A stretch of DNA of 9,482 nt from Anaerolineaceae bacterium (GTDB taxonomy: Bacteria; Chloroflexota; Anaerolineae; Anaerolineales; Anaerolineaceae), in contig JAGOIM010000049.1 of NCBI GenBank assembly GCA_017995665.1, forward strand, positions 1-9,482. The letters run 5' to 3'. A program made the translations under genes and the position numbers. Shown in pieces: positions 1 through 5,142 of the stretch. The stretch's first letter is position 1. The number at the start of each line of letters is the position of its first letter. The notes under the pieces were generated by a model. The model ran no database searches. It had not been told where the DNA came from and was given only the letters and a program-made list of their open reading frames with translations.

Positions 1-129
1 GCGCTTCAAAATGTAACCGCTGTGAAAGAGGGTCAGATTGTTTATGCGCCTAATGATACTTATATCAACGAGTCGATTCAAACCTACATCAAGCTATTTA
101 CTGATTTAGCTGAAGCTTTGGGGAAATAA
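1..129 (+). CDS. Siderophore ABC transporter substrate-binding protein, C-terminal end only
   Basis: An open frame runs from the first base to the TAA at 127-129 and gives the last 42 residues of a protein (ALQNVTAVKEGQIVY... ending in LFTDLAEALGK). The 'V.AVKEGQIVY' strand followed by a long amphipathic C-terminal helix is typical of class III periplasmic binding proteins of the FecB/FatB/YclQ type, which capture ferric siderophores outside the membrane and deliver them to a FecCD permease. The two permeases and the ATPase immediately downstream support this. The ligand-binding core, signal peptide and promoter lie outside the window, so the ligand cannot be judged. The partial length limits confidence in the family call more than in the existence of the gene. 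Confidence 0.8.
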   Translation, partial: ALQNVTAVKEGQIVYAPNDTYINESIQTYIKLFTDLAEALGK

Positions 130-138
130 GACAAACCT

Positions 139-1146
139 GTGTTAGAGAATTCTAACAAGAAGAGCGTTGGGTTGGATCGAGCCCAACGCTCTGATTCTAA
201 GAGTATCTTTACGCTGCCCTTTATTTTGGCAATTTTGGGGGTGCTTGCCTTGGGCTTTATTTCGCTTTCAACCGGTGTTTATGATATTCGAGGGCAAGAA
301 GACGGCATGCAAATGTTTTTCATCACCCGCCTGCCCAGAACCATAGCATTAATGCTCACCGGTGCTGCCATGTCAATCTCTGGCTTGGTTATGCAGTTAA
401 TCACTCAAAACCGAATGGTAGAACCAACCACAACCGGCACAATTGAATGGGCTGGCTTGGGTTTATTAGTGGTTTACCTCTTCTTCGATTCACCCACATT
501 GGTGATGAGGATGACAGGCGCGATAGTCTTTGCCTTTGGCGGCACAATGGCTTTCTTTTTACTGCTTAAGCGGGTTCGTCTGCGTTCTTCTTTAATCGTT
601 CCCATCCTTGGCATGATGCTTGGAGCAGTAGTCTCCGCCTTCTCCACTTTTTTGGGGCTAACTTTTAATATGACGCAGAACATATCCAATTGGTTCATCG
701 GTTCTTTTGCGGCAGTTCAAATCGGCAGATATGAATATTTGTGGCTAATCGTACTTATTACATTATTTATTTATCTTTATGCCGACAAACTGACAGTTGC
801 CGGCTTAGGTGAAGATACCGCCACAAGCCTTGGGGTTAATTACAATAAAACCGTCCTTATTGCCACAATGCTAATCTCTTTTGCGGTTGGAATCGTAACC
901 GCTGTGATTGGCAACCTGCCCTTTCTCGGCTTAATTGTCCCAAACTTAGTGAGCCGCTTTCGCGGTGACGACCTTCGCAGCAATTTGCCCTGGGTAGTCC
1001 TGCTGGGAATGGGGACCATCACACTTTCAGACATTATTTCAAGAACAATTATTTCGCCATTTGAAGTGCCGGTTTCATTGATTTTGGGCACCGTCGGTTC
1101 GTTCGCTTTCATCATCATCTTACTCAGACAAAGGAAGGCAAGATGA
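139..1146 (+). CDS. FecCD-family siderophore ABC transporter permease (first subunit, YclN/FatD-like)
   Basis: This 335-residue, very hydrophobic protein forms half of the membrane channel that imports an iron-siderophore. Family landmarks are RLPRT at residues 64-68, the run SGLVMQLITQNR (81-92) followed by P.TTGT, LGEDTATSLGV (223-233), the ATPase-contacting segment GNLPFLGLIVPNL (258-270) and the C-terminal FEVPVSLILGTVG (308-320). The first membrane segment begins near residue 23. The start is uncertain. GTG at 139 has only a weak, distant GGGGAAA upstream. An in-frame TTG at 172 has AAGAAGAG seven bases before it but lies inside a strong inverted repeat (161-192). Both starts keep all membrane segments. 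The gene follows the binding-protein stop by nine bases and overlaps the next permease by ATGA. The pairing of two different FecCD permeases is typical of YclNO, FatCD and CeuBC systems for catecholate or petrobactin-like siderophores. The actual substrate cannot be read from the sequence. Confidence 0.92.
   Translation: MLENSNKKSVGLDRAQRSDSKSIFTLPFILAILGVLALGFISLSTGVYDIRGQEDGMQMFFITRLPRTIALMLTGAAMSISGLVMQLITQNRMVEPTTTGTIEWAGLGLLVVYLFFDSPTLVMRMTGAIVFAFGGTMAFFLLLKRVRLRSSLIVPILGMMLGAVVSAFSTFLGLTFNMTQNISNWFIGSFAAVQIGRYEYLWLIVLITLFIYLYADKLTVAGLGEDTATSLGVNYNKTVLIATMLISFAVGIVTAVIGNLPFLGLIVPNLVSRFRGDDLRSNLPWVVLLGMGTITLSDIISRTIISPFEVPVSLILGTVGSFAFIIILLRQRKAR
141..192 (+). repeat. Two perfect inverted repeats at the binding-protein/permease junction
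   Basis: The first is a 6-bp stem, GTTAGA/TCTAAC at 141-146 and 151-156 with a 4-base loop. The second is an 11-bp perfect stem, AGAGCGTTGGG (161-171) and CCCAACGCTCT (182-192), with a 10-base loop. They sit 11 to 63 bases after the binding-protein stop and inside the start region of the permease. No T-run follows the second stem, so it is not a standard terminator. Hairpins in this position in ABC-importer operons often protect the upstream message and lower permease expression. Here the hairpin could also mask a possible TTG start at 172. The function is inferred; the repeats are seen directly. Confidence 0.7.
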
Positions 1147-2186
1147 ACCAAGACCTCGTCGCTAACGAAAAAATTGAAAACGAAGTCCGCACAGCCAAAG
1201 CCTTTCGCTCCAAAAAAGAAGAACAGCGCTATTGGATGCTGTTAATCGCCTTACTCCTGATCGGAGCAATCGCTTGTTATGGCTTGTTGGTCTATAATAA
1301 TCCGGTTCCCGTGGATTCGCCCTCTTTCTTGCCGGTTGCCAGGCGCAGAATGTACGCCGTTATCGCAATGATCATCGCAGCCATCGCCCATAGCATTTCT
1401 ACGGTTACTTTCCAATCGATTACTAACAATCGCATCATTACCCCTTCACTTTTAGGTTTTGAAGCCCTTCATTCAACGATTCACACCAGCCTGCTCTTTT
1501 TCTTTGGCACCCAGGCACTACTTAACTTCACCGGAACCGGAGCCTTCCTTTTTCAAATTGGCATCATGGTTTTGATGTGTCTTTTGCTTTTTGGCTGGTT
1601 GCTGACCAAAGAACAGGGAAATTTACAGCTTATGCTCCTGATTGGGGTAATCATCGGAACAGGTTTGCGCTCATTATCTTCTTTCATGCGCAGGATGATC
1701 TCGCCTTCAGAGTTTGACATTTTGCAATCCAGGCTTTTTGGCTCAGTCAATAACGCTCAAACGGAGTATTTCCCGATTGCTATACCGATTGTAATTATTG
1801 CAGCAATCTTGTTAATCCTCTATGCAAACAAACTGAATGTGCTTTCTCTCGGAAAAAATACAGCCACAACACTGGGTGTTAAACATCAGCCTGCCATTAT
1901 TTATCCCTTGGTTTTGGTTTCTATTTTAATGTCGGTTTCCACCGCTTTGATAGGACCGCTCACTTTTTATGGCTTTTTGATTGCAACCCTGACCTATCAA
2001 GCTGCCCCCACTTATGACCACCGCTACCTCTTCCCAATGTCTTTCGCGATTGGTTTTGCAATAATTACACTGGCATATTTTTTGATGAATCACGTTTTCA
2101 GCGGAGCCGGGGTGGTTTCAGTCATCATCGAACTTTTTGGAGGATTAATCTTCTTGTTTGTAATATTAAGAAAAGGAGTCTTATGA
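1143..2186 (+). CDS. FecCD-family siderophore ABC transporter permease (second subunit, YclO/FatC-like)
   Basis: This 347-residue polytopic membrane protein is the second half of the heterodimeric iron-siderophore channel. The region around residues 67-103 (ARRRMYAVIAMIIAAI..., then TFQSITNNRIITPSLLG) matches the conserved 'Q.I.NNR...P..LG' block of the family. LGKNTATTLGV lies about two-thirds along, followed by the ATPase-contacting stretch IGPLTFYGFLIATL. A charged cytosolic extension of about 30 residues (rich in K, E and R) precedes the first membrane segment. The ATG at 1143 overlaps the preceding stop (ATGA) and has AAGGAAGG just upstream, so translation is coupled. Its 3' end overlaps the ATPase start in the same way. 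It is clearly diverged from the first permease, so the pair works as a heterodimer rather than a recent duplication. Confidence 0.92.
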   Translation: MNQDLVANEKIENEVRTAKAFRSKKEEQRYWMLLIALLLIGAIACYGLLVYNNPVPVDSPSFLPVARRRMYAVIAMIIAAIAHSISTVTFQSITNNRIITPSLLGFEALHSTIHTSLLFFFGTQALLNFTGTGAFLFQIGIMVLMCLLLFGWLLTKEQGNLQLMLLIGVIIGTGLRSLSSFMRRMISPSEFDILQSRLFGSVNNAQTEYFPIAIPIVIIAAILLILYANKLNVLSLGKNTATTLGVKHQPAIIYPLVLVSILMSVSTALIGPLTFYGFLIATLTYQAAPTYDHRYLFPMSFAIGFAIITLAYFLMNHVFSGAGVVSVIIELFGGLIFLFVILRKGVL

Positions 2187-2932
2187 TAAATATCAGAAAC
2201 GCAGTGAAAAAATATGACGAAGTGGATATTGGTCCCTTAAATATTCGGATACCAAAAGCCGGTCTTACTTCTCTGATTGGACCTAACGGAGCGGGTAAAT
2301 CGACAATGCTTCTAATGATTGGAAGACTTTTGAATATGGATGCCGGTCAGATAGCCGTGGCAGAGATGGACATAAGCAAATCAAAATCGGAAGACCTGGC
2401 GAAAGTTCTCACCATTTTGAGACAAGAAAACCACTTTGTTACCCGTTTAACCGTTCGTCAATTAGTCGGTTTTGGCAGATTTCCTTATTCTAAAGGCAGG
2501 TTAAATAAGAGTGACGAAGCGATAATCTCAAAGTATATCGACTTTTTACAACTGACCGACCTCGAAAATCGCTATTTGGACGAGCTTTCAGGCGGGCAAA
2601 GGCAACGGGCTTATGTTGCCATGGTTTTGAGCCAGGAAACGGAATATGTTTTGCTGGACGAACCGCTTAACAATCTCGATGTTTCCCGATCGGTGCAGAT
2701 GATGGGACACCTCAAACAAGCCGCCAACGAATTCGGCCGCACGATTGTGACCGTTTTGCACGACATAAACTTTGCCGCTCGCTATTCAGACCGGATTTGT
2801 GCAATGAAAGACGGCGGAATCGCCGCCTTTGGTACTGTTGAAGAGATTATGGATGCCAAAATTTTGACCGATATCTTTGAAACAAAAATTGACATTTTAG
2901 CCGGCCCCTACGGACCGCTGGCAATTTATTAA
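2183..2932 (+). CDS. Iron-siderophore ABC transporter ATP-binding protein (YclP/FatE-like)
   Basis: This 249-residue cytosolic ATPase powers the importer by binding the two permeases and hydrolysing ATP. All nucleotide-binding elements are intact: Walker A GPNGAGKS (33-40), Q-loop Gln81 (RQEN), signature LSGGQ (135-139), Walker B YVLLDE (155-160), D-loop NNLD (163-166) and switch His193 (VLHD). The GFGRFPYSKGR segment after the Q-loop is characteristic of the FecE/FepC siderophore-importer branch. The start ATG overlaps the permease stop and follows a strong AAAAGGAG. It is the last gene of the importer operon. No clear hairpin-plus-T terminator is visible in the 95 bases before the next gene, so some read-through into the kinase operon is possible. 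Confidence 0.95.
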   Translation: MINIRNAVKKYDEVDIGPLNIRIPKAGLTSLIGPNGAGKSTMLLMIGRLLNMDAGQIAVAEMDISKSKSEDLAKVLTILRQENHFVTRLTVRQLVGFGRFPYSKGRLNKSDEAIISKYIDFLQLTDLENRYLDELSGGQRQRAYVAMVLSQETEYVLLDEPLNNLDVSRSVQMMGHLKQAANEFGRTIVTVLHDINFAARYSDRICAMKDGGIAAFGTVEEIMDAKILTDIFETKIDILAGPYGPLAIY

Positions 2933-2987
2933 ATTTAACTAAGGTGGCAAGGTTTTTTAGGACATAAGCGAGAGATTGCTTCCTTTA

Positions 2988-2996
2988 TGGTATAGT
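2988..2996 (+). promoter_or_regulatory. Probable extended -10 promoter for the kinase operon
   Basis: TGGTATAGT matches an extended -10 element (TGn followed by TATAGT, one mismatch to TATAAT), 31 bases before the kinase ATG at 3028. No good -35 stands at 16-18 bp; TTGCTT at 2976-2981 is too close to serve. Extended -10 elements can work without a -35. It lies in the short gap after the importer operon, where a promoter is expected. Confidence 0.5.
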
Positions 2997-3014
2997 TTTA
3001 GTCTAATCATGTCC

Positions 3015-3019
3015 GGGAG
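3015..3019 (+). promoter_or_regulatory. Ribosome binding site that fixes the kinase start at 3028
   Basis: GGGAG (within GGGAGTGA) lies eight bases before ATG 3028. A GTG at 3019 overlaps this site and would add three residues (MTF), but it has no ribosome binding site of its own. The P-loop kinase fold begins directly at the ATG, which agrees with the shorter start. Confidence 0.75.
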
Positions 3020-3027
3020 TGACTTTT

Positions 3028-3675
3028 ATGTATCTTGCCATTGAAGGTGTTATCGGTGTTGGAAAAACCACGCTTGCACGTTTGCTGCAACCGGCTTTTG
3101 ATGCCGAGGTTTTATTAGAAGTCTTTGAGGAAAATCCCTTTTTAAGTAATTTTTACAGTGACCGCAATCGCTATGCTTTCCAAACTCAAATATTCTTCCT
3201 GATGAGTCGCTATCACCAGCAAAACAATGTGATTCCCAGTGCTCAGAAGGCAGGCAAAACCGTTATTTCTGACTACACTTTCGACAAAGACGCCCTTTTT
3301 GCAGGCATTAATATCAAAGGCGATGAGCTTGAGGTTTATCATAAAGTTCATTCAGCCCTGGCAGACAAAATCCCCAGTCCGGATATGGTCCTCTATTTGA
3401 AAGCCAACCTTGAAACATTGCTGGACCGAATCACCCATCGTGACCGTTCTTATGAACGGAATATGGATCCGGCTTATATTTCAGAGCTGATGGATGCTTA
3501 CGACGCTTTCTTTATGCAGGATAAATGGCAAGGGCGGGTTTTGACAATCGAAACAGACAATTTGAACTTTATTTCCAAAGCGGAAGATTTGAATTACATC
3601 ATCAATCGGGTAAAAGAAGCCTTGCGCTTGTCTCCCTATCAGGAAAGTTTGCCCTTAGACCAGGAGCTGCCATGA
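3028..3675 (+). CDS. Deoxynucleoside kinase (dAdo/dGuo kinase-like)
   Basis: This 215-residue cytosolic enzyme transfers phosphate from ATP to the 5' hydroxyl of a deoxynucleoside, the first salvage step toward dNTPs. The P-loop GVIGVGKT is at residues 7-14, immediately after MYLAIE. The substrate-side motif SDYTFDKDALFA starts at residue 81, and the arginine-rich lid is RDRSYER (138-144), followed by the YISELMDAYDAFF helix usual for the dNK/dGK family. The length fits bacterial dAK/dGK enzymes. The SDY form is closer to bacterial purine deoxynucleoside kinases than to thymidine kinase, but base specificity cannot be proven from sequence. The stop overlaps the nucleotidyltransferase start (ATGA), so the two are co-translated. 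Confidence 0.88.
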   Translation: MYLAIEGVIGVGKTTLARLLQPAFDAEVLLEVFEENPFLSNFYSDRNRYAFQTQIFFLMSRYHQQNNVIPSAQKAGKTVISDYTFDKDALFAGINIKGDELEVYHKVHSALADKIPSPDMVLYLKANLETLLDRITHRDRSYERNMDPAYISELMDAYDAFFMQDKWQGRVLTIETDNLNFISKAEDLNYIINRVKEALRLSPYQESLPLDQELP

Positions 3676-4676
3676 GAATCACCCAGGATATGTTGATAAA
3701 ACTCGCTAAAGATTTGGTTGCCAAACGAGCCCGAAACGATAAGGACCTGATCGCTGTCTATTTGACCGGCTCAGTTGCTGAGGGTGACCCTCTCCTCGGT
3801 GGCAGCACCGATATCGACCTGACTTTTGTTCACAGAGAACAACCACCCTTGAAGCGCGAAGTTTTGCGCGTAACTGCAGAAATCTCTTTCGACATCGAAC
3901 ATCATCACCAAAGTTTTTACACCTACCACCGCCGTTTGCGCCAAAACCCATATATTGGTTTCGCCCTTTGTAATCACCAAAATATCTTGCTCGACCAGGA
4001 TCATTGGTTGGAGTTCATTCAAGCCGGAGTGAGTTCGCGCTTTGATGTTCCCGAAAATGTCTATGAGCGAGCCCAGCAATTTAGCGAAAAAGCCCGTAAC
4101 CAATGGTTTGATCTCAATGACCCACAGGAAGTCCCTTGGGAAGCCTGGATAGCCCTATATTTCAATACTATCGGAGCCGCAGCCAACGCTATAGCCTGTT
4201 TGGATGGTCCGGTTTTGACCATCCGTCGTTTCATGCTCGACTTCACCAAAAGAGCCGAAACTCTCGAGCTTTTGCCAATGGTGGGCGAACTTACCCGGCT
4301 TTTGGGCAATGAAAATATGGACGAAGCGCTTTACAAACAATGGCAACCAATCTGGTTGGAAACCCTCGAAGCAGCCAATAAAAAACCTGATTGCCCGGTC
4401 AATATTTCTAAAGTTCGCAAAGCCTATTTTACTCAGGCGCTTGAAGCAATGGCAGAGAGTGGCAGTCTTCATGCCACGCTTTGGCCCCTTCTCGAGACCT
4501 GGCAACAAGCGCTGACTTGCCTGGACGAAGCTGAACACCATCAAAATTGGCAATCGTTTTTAGCCGCACTTGGCTTTGAAGAAGAGCGGCAAGAAGATTA
4601 TTTGAACGCCCTCGATCACTTTGTTGACCAGACTGAACACATCCTTGAAGAGTACAAAAAAGAATACAATTTGTAA
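3672..4676 (+). CDS. Pol-beta-superfamily nucleotidyltransferase, function unknown
   Basis: This 334-residue protein has an N-terminal minimal nucleotidyltransferase core: LTGSVAEGDPLLGGSTDIDLTF, with Gly33-Ser34 and metal-binding Asp47 and Asp49, and a likely third carboxylate at Asp74 (SFDIEHH). The remaining roughly 240 residues are mostly helical and aromatic-rich (PWEAWIALYFNTIGAAANAIA...), as in kanamycin-type or MNT-like transferases that carry a helical substrate domain. The family moves a nucleotide onto a small molecule, RNA or protein; the target here is not recognisable. The start chosen is ATG 3672, which overlaps the kinase stop and has AGGAG five bases upstream. An in-frame ATG at 3525 would run through the kinase and is unlikely. 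The stop lies six bases before the first DnaA box. Resistance or a toxin-antitoxin role is possible, but no HEPN partner is present. Confidence 0.75.
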   Translation: MRITQDMLIKLAKDLVAKRARNDKDLIAVYLTGSVAEGDPLLGGSTDIDLTFVHREQPPLKREVLRVTAEISFDIEHHHQSFYTYHRRLRQNPYIGFALCNHQNILLDQDHWLEFIQAGVSSRFDVPENVYERAQQFSEKARNQWFDLNDPQEVPWEAWIALYFNTIGAAANAIACLDGPVLTIRRFMLDFTKRAETLELLPMVGELTRLLGNENMDEALYKQWQPIWLETLEAANKKPDCPVNISKVRKAYFTQALEAMAESGSLHATLWPLLETWQQALTCLDEAEHHQNWQSFLAALGFEEERQEDYLNALDHFVDQTEHILEEYKKEYNL

Positions 4677-4681
4677 GCGGC

Positions 4682-4716
4682 CTGTGGATAAGTCGTTGAT
4701 AACTGTGGATAAGTCG
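4682..4716 (-). repeat. Two 14-bp direct repeats with DnaA boxes, 21 bp apart
   Basis: CTGTGGATAAGTCG occurs identically at 4682-4695 and 4703-4716. Each copy holds one exact DnaA box. A third box (TGTGGAAAA, 4725-4733) continues the same 21-bp step, and a weaker TTGATAA-type site (4694-4702) sits halfway between the first two. Twenty-one base pairs is two helical turns, so DnaA bound here would line up on one face of the DNA. Confidence 0.8.
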
Positions 4717-4755
4717 GCTTTTTTTGTGGAAAAGCCGTGACTTATCCACTTTTTT
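4705..4755 (+). terminator. Intrinsic terminator built from inverted DnaA boxes
   Basis: The left arm GTGGATAAGTCGGCTTTT (4705-4722) pairs with 4730-4749 (reading AAAAGCCG, TG, ACTTATCCAC). This gives an 18-bp stem with a two-base bulge, a seven-base loop and six Ts at 4750-4755. It lies 29 bases after the nucleotidyltransferase stop and would end the kinase operon transcript. The same arms contain DnaA boxes in opposite orientation, so the element may serve both roles. Confidence 0.65.
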
Positions 4756-4933
4756 AGGTTGATAAGCTGCGGAGGCTTTTGGGATAAGTTTTTGGACTTT
4801 GAGTCAAATGGAAGTTTTGAAAGGAAAGTGTGGATAAGAACTCAGTATTCCACAGACTTTTAATTCTTTAACAATTGCTACTGTTTTCTCGTTAGAAGTG
4901 AAAGGACTGCGTCATAGTGAGCGACAATCCCCA

Positions 4934-5010
4934 TTTTCCACAGCCTCTATTACTAAATACTATTAACGGTATTAAAAGATAAGACTTAAAATAGCCTCTT
5001 ACTTTCAAAA
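4934..5010 (+). promoter_or_regulatory. Putative DNA unwinding element with DnaA-trio-like repeat
   Basis: A plus-strand DnaA box TTTTCCACA (4934-4942) is followed by GCCT and then CTA-TTA-CTA (4947-4955), with another CTA-TTA at 4960-4965. The order of box, short GC-containing spacer and CTA/TTA triplets resembles the basal unwinding system described for Bacillus, in which DnaA filaments grow on 3'-GAT/AAT-5' trios. From 4951 to 5010 only about 14 of 60 bases are G or C. A small AATAC/GTATT inverted repeat (4956-4973) overlaps it. The trio assignment is by pattern only. Confidence 0.5.
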
Positions 5011-5108
5011 CCCTCACCGCAACGAATTCACAAATTCTTTGACTTACTACCCGATGATTCCTTATTCAATCCAAATAGGGATTAATTTTTCCATTGATAT
5101 CAAAATCT

Positions 5109-5134
5109 TGTTATCATTAGGACTTAATAAGGAG
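5109..5134 (+). promoter_or_regulatory. Probable extended -10 promoter and ribosome binding site of nadE
   Basis: TGTTATCAT (5109-5117) is an extended -10 (TGn plus TATCAT, one mismatch), with a poor -35 TTTCCA at 5088-5093, 18 bp upstream. AAGGAG (5129-5134) lies eight bases before the nadE ATG at 5143 and supports that start. If the promoter call is right, the leader is only about 20 bases long, leaving no room for a riboswitch. Confidence 0.45.
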
Positions 5135-5142
5135 TCAAAACG

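Larger units (their letters stand above)
4677..5142. other. Candidate chromosomal replication origin (oriC)
   Basis: This 466-base gap has no credible gene. It contains a cluster of DnaA boxes. Exact TTATCCACA occurs on the minus strand at 4683-4691, 4704-4712 and 4829-4837. TTTTCCACA occurs on minus at 4725-4733 and on plus at 4934-4942. TTATCCACT (one mismatch) is on plus at 4742-4750. Looser sites with two mismatches lie at 4694-4702, 4779-4787 and 4846-4854. From 4951 to 5140 the sequence is about 70% A+T, with roughly 77% in 4951-5010. Sampled hand counts show G below or equal to C on the left side and G above C on the right, as expected at an origin where replication forks diverge. This fits the box-cluster plus AT-rich-unwinding layout of bacterial origins. 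Alternatives are a DnaA-titration site or DnaA-controlled promoter region. dnaA itself is not in the window. Confidence 0.72.

Noticed and set aside
2933..2987. Terminator of the importer operon, suggested by TTTTTT at 2953-2958
   Set aside because: No stem precedes the T-run, so intrinsic termination is not supported.
3525..3671. Upstream in-frame ATG that would lengthen the nucleotidyltransferase by 49 residues
   Set aside because: It would overlap the kinase for about 150 bases, and the translated extension shows no recognisable domain; ATG 3672 has a good AGGAG and a typical ATGA overlap.
4429..4749. Minus-strand open frame of 106 codons across the gene end and DnaA boxes
   Set aside because: Its N-terminal part is translated DnaA-box DNA and the rest mirrors the nucleotidyltransferase gene; no ribosome binding site or family resemblance.
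4808..4837. Nine-codon ATG frame (MEVLKGKCG) in the gap, as a possible leader peptide
   Set aside because: No ribosome binding site, its stop falls inside a DnaA box, and it lies over 300 bases from nadE.
4677..5142. Plasmid or integrated-element iteron origin
   Set aside because: The repeated 9-mers match the DnaA consensus itself rather than an unrelated iteron, and no rep, par or integrase gene is nearby.
5040..5142. Riboswitch or NiaR/NrtR-type operator upstream of nadE
   Set aside because: The likely transcript leader is about 20 bases and no convincing palindrome of those regulators is seen.
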